Assembly (NCBI GenBank): GCA_029641185.1
Contig: JAPWGK010000004.1
Coordinates: forward strand, 1,922,001-1,986,000
Reading direction: 5' to 3'
DNA: 64,000 nucleotides
Source of the DNA: Pseudofabraea citricarpa
Taxonomy: Eukaryota; Ascomycota; Leotiomycetes; Helotiales; Dermateaceae
Shown: positions 45,895 through 56,669 of the stretch, in pieces
Layout: each line of letters begins with the position of its first letter
How positions within the stretch are numbered: the first letter of the stretch is position 1
Notes under the pieces: model-generated
Database searches by the model: none
The model's input: only the letters and a program-made list of their open reading frames with translations
What the model was told of the DNA's origin: nothing
Position numbers and translations under genes: made by a program

Positions 45895-48800
45895 CTCTGG
45901 AGAATGGAGACTGGACTGGACTTGGTGGAGGGAAGGGAGTGTGAGAGGTACCTAGCTTCAGCCTTACATCCTGAATCTGGGGAGTGACCTGCCTTCTTAT
46001 AGCTGACATTGTACTTGGCCCATATGGGTCGGATCATCTCGACTCGCCCTCTTATCTCTGGACGGTGCAGTTGGTGTCTTGGCGCCCAGAAGGTTATCGC
46101 ACCCTGGGAAATGTCGAAAATGAGGATTGCGGAGCTGTGCCTAGCCTGGCTTTGATAGGTTCGGCGAGGCTTGGTACTACAGCCACCTGTCTCTTTGGGA
46201 AGCCAGCAGTTGCTCGGCGTGCGCCCGAAGGTCTTGTGGTGGCTGTAAGCCTCGCGCGGACCGTTGAAGCAACAGAAGCAATAAGAGTCAAGAGATCAGT
46301 TGGCATTTAGTATTTGGCATTTGCCCCTCGCCGCAGCTGGCATCTCGGGCAGTGGAAGAACGCTGTTTTCTCTCTCTTTCTCCGCATGGGGAAATGAGCT
46401 CAGACATTCAGGATGAGGGTGCACAGGCTATCACACCAGCCGATGTGTGATTAGCCTGGCCGGTTGACAAAATACACAACGTTTTTTTCCTGGAGTTGGC
46501 GCAAGATGGTGGAGAGCGCACGACACCTACAGCGGGCCCCATGTCCTACTGTGCAGTACTGTACACACTAAACTCCAGTGCCCCAAGCCTGCGAGTCTCT
46601 GCGACCCAGGCGCTAGAAGCCGCAAAAGTATTCTCTGGCTTCGTCGTTTTGGGATCGTATGCCGATACGAAGCGGGGCACGAACTGCTATTGGGGCTTGG
46701 CTCTCGAGATGGTGTCTTATTAGCTGCTTGGGAGCATCTGATCCTCCAGCGCCGGCTGACTTTGGTAATGTGTCACTCGAATCGCTTACATCCCTCGATG
46801 GTGCCCGGGTGGCACAACCATAACCACCACTACCACACCACGAACTATCACGGATTTGACCGAGCCCAGGAAATAATCTAGCCTATCTACGCGGCTTGCG
46901 CCTTGCGGCTTTCTACGGGAAGGCTGACGGACTTTGGCACGCCAGAAACCTTATTAAAAAGCCGCAGAGGAAGGAGTCGGAATGAAGATGTACTGTACAT
47001 GTATCTACCATGCACACACAGCTACGACGCCCTTTCGGCTCATTCTCTCAACCATTGGCTCGAAGGATTCGTCTGGCTTGCCTAGCACAGGACACGAAAT
47101 AGGCGACACGGCTGAGACAATTGCTTGATTTGAGGCTTTGCAATCGAACCCGTCCCTTTGGGAGAGCTGGTTGCCTACGAGGCTGAATCTTGCCCTTCAG
47201 AGACATCCCTTCTGCGCAAGACTGAAAGCATCATCAAATTTATGTAAAGGAAGTGTCTTGTGACCTCCAGCTGTGTGTGCCTTGCAGATCTCTCCTTCCG
47301 TAACCACGTAACATAGCCTATGAGGAAGAATCCAAAAGAGACTTCTACTAGAGCCTTCTACCACTGCAAGGCACCTCGGGGACACGATACTGGTCTGCTT
47401 CTATTGCTCATGGATGGTGATAGAGGCAAAAGTCAATTTCACAGGTAATCAAGGGAAGAGAGCAAGATGGCGCAAAGGCCTTGGCGAGATGCGAGGCTTG
47501 AATGCGAAATAAGACTTTGAAGCAGAAAATCCTGACACACTAAAAGATTGGCACATTAATCTCCTTTGGTTTTCGTCTGGCAAGAGGGAAGTACTTTGCA
47601 ACGGTTGTACCTTCGGGCTCTCAATCGACGTTGTAGAGAGACAGACAACAGGCTCGGACTTCAGAGCCTTGACTTTCTCCAGATATGCTCCCAGATCCAT
47701 AACACAATTCCGAGCAATCTCACCCAAGCGACGGGCACTTACCAAGTTACCAAGTTACCAGGCCAGGCCTGCAGTTATCACTACCAACATAGCCAGGATA
47801 AGGTGGAGCCAGAGTCTGGCAACCCCACGTGCTCTACCACTCAGAAGCGTGGCCTGCAATTCACGATACGTAACCCCGATGTTGACCCCTCACTCCTTCA
47901 ATCTACACAATCAACACAATCAACAAGCGTGCGAGCAGACGCAATTCTTTTGCGTAACGCGAAGCCTCGACCTGTTCGCGTCGACGCCCTTCCCCTCAAA
48001 TACCCCTCGTCCCTCTCCCTTTTATCTCGTAACAAATATCCTCGCGCCCAAGCCTTGCCAGCGTCGCCAGCGTCTTTCCGAACCACGAAGACTCGCCCAG
48101 CTTCACGACGACCTCTCGTCTCCTTGGCCACCGCACCTTCTCACCGCTGCATCCGACCGAAATCCTTCTTCTTGACTCGACTTTTTCCTTCTGCTCTCAT
48201 GCCCTCCATGGCCGCGCCTCGTTACAAATTTACCGCCTCGATGAGCTTCTCAAAACTGCAGTCTGCAGTCTGCAGTCTGCAGCTGAATTGAAGGTTAATT
48301 AATCAAGCGACTCTCGAATACAGGTAACGCGACGCGATGCCTCCAAAGCCGCGTGTACCCGACACCAGAAGACTCGCCTTCTTCACACCATATTCCAGTG
48401 TCACCGTTACAGCAATGGGGAGATTTTGGCATCTGGGCTGACACTGAGCCTGTCATCGCAATACCCCGCTGCGTGGATGCGTGAGGAATGATGGCTCTTT
48501 TCCCTCGACGCACAAAGGCTATGCTATGCGATTGCAACAAGAAAGAACTGTTATGTTGTATTCTTCCATTTCAGCTCTGCGCACCTGCCTACGTACTCGA
48601 AAGTCTCCTGGTGGCAGGAAAATCTCCTAAACTCGATCATACCATAATCGATCCCCGAAATTGGGTCGCTGGAAACGTCAGGAGAACTGCTTGGATCCTT
48701 TTTATCCATGGACCTCGCTGGAATTGGGGATTGCACGGCTAAGTGGTCGTCAAGGCGCGCGTGATGTGGAACAATACCAAAACATGAGGGTTTTGAAAGC

Positions 48801-49538
48801 TCTCGAAAGCAAGACTCATCTTAGTTGAGACGACGCTCGCTAGAGCATGGAGACCCCATCTCAAAGAAATCTTCGAGAAGGGCTATTCGAAGTAGTAAGT
48901 TGCGGTTGAAGTTGAATAGTGCAGGAGCTGGAAGGAATCGCCTCCCCTCGCTCACTGGGTTTTTCTTTCTTTGCTGTCGAAGTTTGAGACTGTGGTCAGA
49001 AGTGCAAGTGGCTTCTGTAAGAAATATCATATTTTTTATTTTTGTTTTTTTCCTCTTCACAGTCTGCTAGTTTTTCTCCTGGGTACTGAGCACGCATTCT
49101 GCGCGTAAGGTTGATATGTAGTTGCTAGGGAAACTGAAACAGCATACCTTTGGAAAATCAAAGGGCCGTTAAAGAATATTTTCTGGAGATTAGATTCGTG
49201 TTGATCCCTTTCGGCAGAGGCGCTTCACAAGGACATATACAAACTCCAAGCCCAGTTATCAGTGGGGATTGGAGCTACAAAGTTCTGGGCAGGATTCGAG
49301 TCGTCGCAGCATCCGATATCAAGTCTTCCTCTCCAATTCCACCGGCTAGTCCCGTCTTGACACGCAGCATGGTGGCGATGGCGATGGCGATGGGGCTGGC
49401 AGATTTGAAACTTTCATACATAGGTAGCTAGCAATCTACCGTACACAGCAAACATCTCTTCACAATCTCTCTTCCCCTCCCTCGCGCTCTCTGGATACAA
49501 CTGCGGAAGTCCATCGATGTGACATGTCTGTTAACATG
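45895..49538. other. Gene-poor stretch, 3.6 kb
   Basis: It begins with the permease promoter. The longest frame (47566-48291) is low-complexity, overlaps another frame of similar length, and has no motif. A CTGCAGT unit is repeated about four times near 48260-48283. A GTGGCGATGGCGATGGC-like tract lies at 49371-49392. A T-rich and A-rich segment near 49030 has mirrored frames on both strands. I find no gene I can support. Confidence 0.45.
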
Positions 49539-50050
49539 ATAGGCTAGGCGGGTAAGATGCAGCTTACGTGATGCAACGAATATTTCGTTGCACGTCTGCA
49601 CATGAAGATGAAGTTACAAATCAGGAATGGTGTCCTGTCGTGCTACCAATATCGACCAGGTGGAATTTGTAATAGGGCGGCGGATGTGATAGGCTACGAG
49701 GGAGATGCAGCTTACGTCATGCGTCATATCTTTTGTTGCATATCTACACATGAAGATGAAGTTACAAATTAGGGATAGTGCGTTTCCCTTGAGCTTGGAC
49801 CTCTCTCTCCTGCGAGCCTCCTCAGTCCTGATTCCGTCCTGTCGTGCTACCAATATCGATCAGGTGAATTTGTAATAGGCCGGCTGATGTGATAGGCTAT
49901 ACACGTAGATGCAGCTTACGTGATACGTCAAAAGTTTTGTTGCATGTCTACACATCAAGATGAAGTTACGGATTGGGAATCGTGCATCTCTGGTGCATCG
50001 TTCAAGCTTGGGCCTTTTCATCCGCGAGCCTTCTGTTATGTTATGAACTG

Positions 50051-50420
50051 TATAGCAACCCCCCTAGCATCGGTGTTTTAGACCGATTAGGCAAGCGTGG
50101 CACCTTACTTATCGTGGGAACCAAGCTATGCTGCTTTACTTTCGCGAGAATACCAAGAATATCAAAACTTTTTGTTTCTTTTAATCTGCCATAAGAAGTT
50201 AGGAAAAATTAGTAAGTAAGTTTAGTTGATTATAGACTATAAAGTATAATATACTAGATTTTATTTAATTATAAGTATATGCTTTAAAACAAGAAGAATA
50301 TAAAGAGAACTAGCTTATTAAGCGAATTCTAAAAAGTAGTATACAAGAATACCTTGATCGCGTTAGTATATGCGCTTGCTCAGTCGGTCCAAAACACCGA
50401 TGCCGGGGGGGGGGGCTGTA
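50051..50420. mobile_element. MITE-like element 1 (TA-flanked, transition-mutated)
   Basis: Terminal inverted repeats of about 45-50 bp run TAYAGC, a C run, then GCATCGGTGTTTT, GACCGA and GCAAGCG. The left arm lies at 50051-50098 and the right arm at about 50372-50420. Most arm differences are C/T or G/A changes, and the interior (50200-50345) is very AT-rich, both consistent with RIP. The TA at each end fits a Tc1/mariner-type target. It has no coding capacity. It sits inside array A. Confidence 0.7.
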
Positions 50421-50611
50421 CATACACATAAATCAGGTGATTTATATTTCGGTATATCACGTGGTGCATCAGCTTCTTTTGTTGCATGTCTACACATGAA
50501 GATGAAGTTACGAATCGGGAATCGTGCCTTTCGGATGTGTCGTCCAAGCTTGGGCCTTTTTAGCCAGCGAGCCTCCTGTCGTGCTACCAACCGTACACAA
50601 ATCAGGTGGTC

Positions 50612-50958
50612 TACTCAGGCCGTTCAGCTCGTTTCGCACAGCCAATCAGGAAGAGGTACCTCTGTCTACACCAGATTTGTTAGCAAAGGGAAGTATCTCT
50701 TCCTACGGCATCTACTTGCTCGCCACCAACGGGTGCGTCATTTAGCGTCTCGAGGATTAGAGCCAATAAGATATCTACGATCAATGGTTTTTCTGATCCG
50801 TGTAGACCCTGCTTACGCTAAATGACGATCCGACAAGCAGAATATTACTCCAATCATACTCAAGTATAAATCGGTACTTCAGTTAACTAACAAATTTGGT
50901 GTAGACAGAAGTACCTCTTCCTGATTGGCTGTGCGAAACGAGCTGAACGGCCTGAGTA
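50612..50958. mobile_element. MITE-like element 2 (72-bp inverted repeats, TA ends)
   Basis: The left arm starts TACTCAGGCCGTTCAGCTCG and runs to about 50683. The right arm is its inverse from about 50887 to 50958. Only about two mismatches are seen in 72 bp, both transitions. TA at each end fits a Tc1/mariner-type target duplication. A second, inner inverted pair (GTCATTTAGCGT at about 50729 and ACGCTAAATGAC at about 50814) lies within. The 347-bp length and lack of a frame fit a non-autonomous element. Close arm identity suggests a fairly recent insertion into array A. Confidence 0.8.
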
Positions 50959-51514
50959 TCGAATTACTTTGTTGCATGTCTGCACATCAAGATGAAGTTA
51001 CAAATTGGGAATCGTGCATTTCATCATCCGAGCTTGGACCACCTTCTCTTCGAAGCCTCCTGTCGTGCTACCAACGCATCACGTGGTTTCTCGGCCGCTT
51101 TTGTTGCATGTCTACACAGAAGATGAAGTTACTAATTAGGAATCGTGCATTTTTCCTGAGCTTGGACCTCTGAGCCTCCTGTCGTGCTACCATTAGGACC
51201 TGCTGTACGTAGGTAGGTACGTCAGGTTGAAAAGGGGGGAAGGAAAGTAAATAATTCATTCTTGAGGAGTAGTATTCTGATACAGTGCTGGAATGGACTG
51301 TTTCTTCTGTTGTACGTCTGCAAGTGCTGAATTTTAGACATCCCTGTTGCTGTTTACCGACCTATGAAATACTACTATTACATTGCATCTACAGGAGTTC
51401 TCTTGGAGTAGCTCCTGGGACTACTCCCAAGAACTAGAATGCTCCCGAGCCTCAGGCTCCTGTGATCTTTCAAATTTCGTGACCCTGTAAGATCCTGTGA
51501 TCGCATTCATCGCA

Positions 51515-52185
51515 CTAATGCCACTCGGTACGACCATCTCCTCGAGCGCCTGCTCGGCTATCTCCTTCACCACCTCCTTCACCACCATTTCCTTCACCAC
51601 CATTTCCTTGACCACCTACTTGACCACCCTCTCGACGTCTAGGCACATATGGAGCTACGGAGAATTGGGCATTGCCCCTCGCAGACACTCCCTTAGTCGG
51701 GTCATGATACATGACATCAAATACTTGCTGATTGTTGCCATTGTATACAGTTCGAACCCCTCCGATGGACAGTCGTGGATGTCCAGTTTGATAGGGTGCC
51801 CAGGCTGTCGACTGTCCCGGAATGAGCGGGTGATGGAGCAATGGCTGCGTTGCTCGCAATGGTAGAGGAATTCCTTGATTTAGGTAAGTGGAAGGGTATG
51901 GAAGGCGAGCAGTACTTGGTGCATTGGAAGTTTGCTGTCTTGCTTCAGCGGCATAGATCCATGTTTGGCTGCCGGAATGGTTCCTGTTCCAGGGGGTTCC
52001 CTGAAAATCGTACTGAGACTCTGTTAGAGACTTAAGCGTTCTGTTTAGATTAGGTGTCATGAGATAGTTGCACGTACATGAGAAGAGCCCGTTAGGGGGG
52101 GAACTCCTTCGCAATTCAAAGCCTGACAGCCGCCACAGGAGCAGACTGTACTAGAGCACCCGGAGCAAGAGCAAACAGAGCTCAT
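51515..52185 (-). CDS. Protein with metallothionein-like cysteine head and low-complexity tail (207 aa)
   Basis: Two exons are proposed (52185-52078 and 52030-51515) with a 47-nt intron (donor GTACGT, acceptor AAG). The first 25 residues carry seven cysteines as C-x-C-x2-C-x4-C-x-C-x2-C-x4-C, separated mainly by Ser and Gly. Clustered CxC and CxxC groups of this density are the mark of copper or zinc metallothioneins; short fungal metallothioneins also have seven Cys. The tail of about 180 residues has no Cys. It is Pro/Gln/Tyr-rich (GIPLPLRATQPLLHHPLIPGQ, YQTGHPRLSIGG) and ends with GGQ/GGE-type Gly repeats. A metallothionein fused to such a tail is not one I know. The N-terminus could alternatively be a palmitoylated head like those of small fungal Cys-rich proteins. 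The gene lies between the two repeat arrays. Confidence 0.6.
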
Positions 52186-52410
52186 TTTTTCGGAATCGGT
52201 TCTTGTGTCAGTGTTTTTGGACCGCAAGATGTGGAATTTGTTTTGGCGGAGCCTTGTGCTTGGATTTGAGATATGTGGTGAGAAGTCCAGATGCTGCAAG
52301 GACTAAGAAGTGGAAAGCAATCGATGGGCTGTGGTTCACTTCACATGGCGGTTGGGGGAGTTATGTTCTGTTTGTCTCATACCTCCATGAAAGAAGTGCC
52401 TGGTTTTGAA

Positions 52411-52608
52411 TGCTGCAGGCTCCCGGGTGAGCAGCGCATTCCCAGGAGCAAGCAGTAGGTTACACAAGTTAGGCAATGAACGATGACTTACCTCTAGCAA
52501 GGAATCAAGGTTGTGGGTGCTGCAGGCTCCCGGCTGAACAGCGCATTCTCAAGAGAAAGTAGTAGGTTACACAAGTTACCTAGGCAATGAATGATGACTT
52601 ACCTCTAA
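52411..52608. repeat. Direct repeat, two units of about 90 bp
   Basis: Two diverged copies (52411-52500 and 52518-52608) share TGCTGCAGGCTCCCGG, CAGCGCATT, GTAGGTTACACAAGTTA, GGCAATGAA and GATGACTTACCTCTA in order. They are about 107 bp apart, 220-420 bp upstream of the DUF3632-like start. Each includes ACTTAC, a possible reverse-strand splice donor. Confidence 0.8.
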
Positions 52609-52827
52609 GATTGTGGAAATTTATTATTTCAGTGGTTGAATGGAGAAGAACTCTTGTCTCGCGCGCCTTCCCTTGCATTATAGCGCCTCCCGTTCATAAC
52701 TATATGTAGGTGTGATGCCTTCGTAATTTTGAACGGCTACCCCGCTCTCGCTTTCCAACTTGGTGCTTCTTCATTTCTTCTTCCAGCTGCTACTGGGTCG
52801 ATACTCCACGTCTACAACTCTGAAAAC

Positions 52828-53808
52828 ATGGATGTGAATCTGGAACCCGTCGCGACTCTCGAGCTTTCGGAGAGTCAACGGAGGTTTTTCAACTCGATCA
52901 AAACCTCGCTTCAAAGCCCACTTGATCCAGGACCAAAGGTTCAGAAATTAGCAGGCGATATCCAGCTGCTTTGCGACGAAGCGGACTCCCCACCAGTTCT
53001 TTCGGGCATGCTCGAGGAGCTCTGGGAACTATTGATGGAAGTGGTGCATCTGCTGCCACCCAATCATCCATGGCAGGACATCATTGTTGGGGCTGTGAAG
53101 AATCTTCGTGCACGAGATGGCGAGGTCAAGAGCAGTTACAAGGCACCACTTAGCGAGTTCAACAGCGGTTACGTGGCAAGTCGTACAAATCCAGCGAGTG
53201 TCATGCAGCTCTAGCTAATGTGTGCTATTAAGATTCTTTGGAAGGATCTGCCTGGCCTATCAGTTTGCCTGAGCAGTCAATGGCAAAGTATCTGTAAGCT
53301 CTTCCGATTACTTTAGCATATAAGTTATACTAATTTCATCGCAGACCCAATGACAGACTCAGATGCGAAACCGAGTTACAAAGACATGGATAGATGGATC
53401 AATTTCAATTCCTTCGTCGCCCGGCTTACCAGCGAAGACTTCGCCCCATGGCTCGAGTTTCCTATCTGGGAATTGAGAAATGCTCTTGAGGAACCACCGC
53501 TGAAAGGGGCCATGATGAAGTGCAAGCTTTACGCGGCGAGTGAGTGGATTTTACAATGTGGCGACGTGGTACTTTTAGAACTGTCTTCAGATGAAGCACT
53601 CAGCGAAAAGCTGGCTTACGCGCTGGCAACTGGTCCACTTTGTCTCGACACGCCGCCAATGAGCTTGAAGAGGTGGGCTTTCTGGAAGAGCAGATTTCTT
53701 GAGATTGGCGCGAGCCGCAAAACTTTGGGGCTGGATGATGCTATCTCCGGACGGATTGTCGATACTCTGTATCACATGACGGTTGTCGAGGAACAAAAGA
53801 GCCAATAG
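52828..53808 (+). CDS. DUF3632-like fungal protein
   Basis: Three exons (52828-53124, 53233-53293, 53345-53808) join to 273 aa. The middle exon supplies ILWKDLPGLS, and the third carries WINFNSFVARLTSEDF, WLEFPIWELRNALEE and AASEWILQCGDVVLLE. This W-D-LP-L, W-N-x-N-x-F-x-ARL, W-x-LR-x-ALE series is what I recall of the fungal DUF3632 family, whose role is unknown. The N-terminal part is helical (ELSESQRRFFNSIKTSL). The first donor (GTCAAG at 53125) is weak; a later donor at 53182 would add 19 residues. The start was taken at MDVNLEP; an in-frame Met 99 bases upstream adds a hydrophobic stretch and is less likely. Confidence 0.72.
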
Positions 53809-53989
53809 TCTTATTGCTTATGTCGGATGGAATTCGGCTCCTGGTTGCTTACCTACTTTTAGTGTGCGCTGTTTCAGAGTTCCTCAAGCTATCTAAGCTC
53901 TCGAAGCTCTGTAGCTAGCTCTCCACTTTCATGAAATAAATCTGTAACCTGCGTACCTGATGTTCACCATTCCGTGAGAAGCTTTAATG

Positions 53990-55340
53990 TTTTGTCATCT
54001 CGTGATTCTTGTTGTTCTGATTATTGTTTTTAAACTTGTTTGATTTAAGAATTTCAAGAAGACGTTCTACGGTTCTACGAGGTTGGTTTGGCTGAAGGCT
54101 TGCTACAGCACTATCATAATAATTAACGCTTCCTCTAGCAGTGAATAAGATGTTATTGATTCAAGGTAGATGTGGCACGTGACTCGAATGTATTTTGTTG
54201 CACGTCTGCAAGTGCTGGATTTTGCATCTCACAGATCTCACAGATCTCACAGATCTGACAGCTGAGTTTTTGAGTCCGCCGAGGTTAGACTTTTCATTTG
54301 TTCTTTGAGAAAAGCAAGAGATTGAAAAACAACAAAAAGACCTCTCTCGGAAGATATCATAATAATTTACTCTTTCTCTAGCAGTAGTAGATGAGGCGGT
54401 ATATAGATCCAATAGATACATAATACGTAACCAGCGGGTGCTTTTATTACACGTCTGTAAACGCTACATTTATATCTACCATATATTATAGATCTACCGC
54501 TTATATCTTTTTAGTCTTCGGAAAATTGTTCTGCGTGAGTGAGCTTCAAGAAGTAGTAGATGAAGTGTTGTTGGTTTGAGGGATACTTTAACACGTGACT
54601 CGTCAACACTTTTGTTGCACGTCTATACTTCAAGAGCTGGATTATCCAGCATTTTTTGACTCGACCGGCGGAGCGGAGCTTGGGACTTCTTTCTCGTTCT
54701 GCGGCGGAAAACCATTCTCGGTAGACTTTAGAAGAAAGAAGAAGAAAACAAGGGAATAGTTTACGATAATTCTTTCCAGGGTGTAATAGTAAGTAATATG
54801 TATTCATCTTATAGCACTTATGTGTATACCTACCTACATTGTACCTACAACGTAGACAGATAGGTTTTGATTGGACAGATGCATAGCACGCGACTGTGCA
54901 TTATTTTGTTGCACGTCTGCATTCAAAAAACCGTTCCAAAACTGGTTAGATAACCCACCCCTGCTGGATAATCCAGCTGAATGGATGCCCAGCTGATTTT
55001 ATGAGTCTACCGGCAGAGCTTGACTTCTTTATTATTCTATAGGAGATTATTCTAAGTGAGCGAAGAGATAAATGAGTAGTAATGGTTTGAGGACAGTTTT
55101 CCTAAGAAGCAGGATAATTAGAAGTGTTATGGTAGGTCGGTATGCTCATATCACGTGACTTGCAATACCTTTTGTTGCACGTCTGCAAAATATCAACGTC
55201 CATCAACCAGACCTCCCAGACCTCCCAGCTGTTTTTTGAATGGGCCGGCGGAGCTCTTTGGGTAGCCTGGCGGAGGTTGCCTCTATTCTGCTGTGAGAAA
55301 TTAATAATAGGTTCGTTCAGATAGGCACGAGTAATCCTCC
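53990..55340 (+). repeat. Irregular tandem array B (same core as array A)
   Basis: Five cores (near 54193, 54440, 54609, 54904 and 55169) read TTTTGTTGCACGTCTGCA or close to it, and three follow a CACGTGACT box by 10-20 bases. Unit parts recur in order: ATCATAATAATT, CTCTAGCAGT, TAGATGAAGTGTTGTTG, CACGTGACT, the core, GAGCTGGATTATCCAGC, and TGACTCGACCGGCGGAGC. Units are about 170-300 bp. Outside the core and the E-box-like site the units differ from array A, so the two arrays are related but distinct. Confidence 0.75.
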
Positions 55341-55670
55341 TGTTTATAATAATAACTTTTCAGAAATATTATAGTAATCATGATGGTAAGCATAGGGACA
55401 ATACAGCGTTGTGACCATGCTCGAAGTACCATTTTTCCTTATTGAAATATTTCCGCCGAGGAGGCTATTCACGTCCGCTCCGCTCCTGCTCACCCCGCCC
55501 CGCGCCACTCAGTCACATGATGTCCCGCCGCGAGCCAGGAACGTCTGACGCGAGTCTGAGCTGCCTTGAGCTCCATTGACGACAACAGGCACTCCAGCAA
55601 ACCCCATTTCAATCCGCATCTCCCACCACTCCGATCTCCTTCCCAACACTCCTTCAGAGAAACCTTCAAG

Positions 55671-56669
55671 ATGGATACCCTCGTAGCACAATACAGCCAG
55701 CCCGAGTTCGATAAGGAGTACTCTCAAGATGACCAGATGGAGCTTTATCAACCACAACCCAGCTTATCCCTTCGATTCGCTATGCCTCCTGTGGCCCAGG
55801 TACGTCTGCAGACCTTATTTGTAGTGCTCTCTAGAGCTCTGCTAGGCCTTCCCTCGATTTTGAACAGATGTGCTGATGATCTTGATAGCCCTCAGCCTGG
55901 CTCCGAGCCGCGACAGATGACAACGCCAATCCCAACTGCCCCATCAAAATCGCACACGGTACGACGACATTAGCATTCAGGTTTCAGGGCGGCATTATCG
56001 TAGCCACGGATTCGCGAGCCACAGCCGGAAACTGGATTGCCAGTCAGACCGTCAAGAAGGTCATCGAGATCAATAACTGCTTATTGGGTACCATGGCTGG
56101 AGGAGCTGCTGTAAGTTTCTTCTGTCTAGTGATGATGTGTTTAGGGAGGTTCTAACTCTGTTTGCTTGCAGGATTGTCAATACTGGCTCGCATACCTTGG
56201 AATGCAATGCAGACTCCACGAGCTCCGTCACAAACGCCGAATCTCAGTCGCGGCTGCCTCGAAGATCCTGGCTAATCTCGTGTACTCATACAAGGGCATG
56301 GGACTATCAATGGGTACGATGTGCGCTGGTGTCACGCCTCTGGAAGGTCCTGCTCTCTACTATATCGATTCTGACGGAACGAGATTGAGTGGCAACTTGT
56401 TCTGTGTTGGATCCGGTCAGACATTCGCATATGGTGTACTGGACGCAGAATACAGCTACGACCTCTCAGAAGAGCAGGCTTTGGAGCTTGGAAGAAGAAG
56501 TATCTTGGCTGCTACCCACAGAGATGCTTACTCTGGAGGTTTCATCAACCTGTACCACGTAAAGGAGGACGGATGGGTCAAGCATGGATTCAGCGACACC
56601 AACCCGATCTTCTGGGAGACCAAGCTCAACAAGGGAGAGTTCTCGAACGTCACCAGCGAGCTCGTGTAG
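55671..56669 (+). CDS. PRE2: 20S proteasome subunit beta type-5 (chymotrypsin-like)
   Basis: Three exons (55671-55799, 55889-56110, 56172-56669) join to 282 aa. A propeptide of about 70 residues ends at AHG, before the catalytic threonine of TTTLAF, so self-cleavage at Gly-Thr is expected. The mature part has [33 protein letters not shown], the lysine and aspartate of the active site, [12 protein letters not shown], and [42 protein letters not shown] and [30 protein letters not shown] complete the beta5 pattern. It is the chymotrypsin-like peptidase of the core particle in nucleus and cytosol. The gene is a conserved single-copy housekeeping gene and a reliable anchor for placing the species. 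Confidence 0.97.

Larger units (their letters stand above)
49539..51230 (+). repeat. Irregular tandem array A (core TTTTGTTGCAYGTCTRCA)
   Basis: Six units share, in order, GATAGGCTA (first three), GCAGCTTACGT or TCACGTGG, a TTTTGTTGCATGTCTACACA core, AGATGAAGTTACAAAT, GGGAATCGTGC, GAGCTTGGACCT and CCTGTCGTGCTACCAA. Cores lie near 49584, 49731, 49934, 50477, 50968 and 51099. A weaker seventh core is near 51306. Spacing is 149 and 203 bp for the first steps, then is stretched by two inserted elements. Open frames crossing the units are not conserved, so the repeat is probably non-coding. The family is not recognised. Confidence 0.8.

Noticed and set aside
47566..48291. 241-codon forward frame
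   Set aside because: Low-complexity Ser/Arg/Pro-rich sequence, overlapped by a second frame of similar length, no motif, no exon partners and no promoter cues.
49539..55340. CRISPR array
   Set aside because: The spacing is irregular, the repeats are diverged, the spacers are themselves similar, and the host is a eukaryote.
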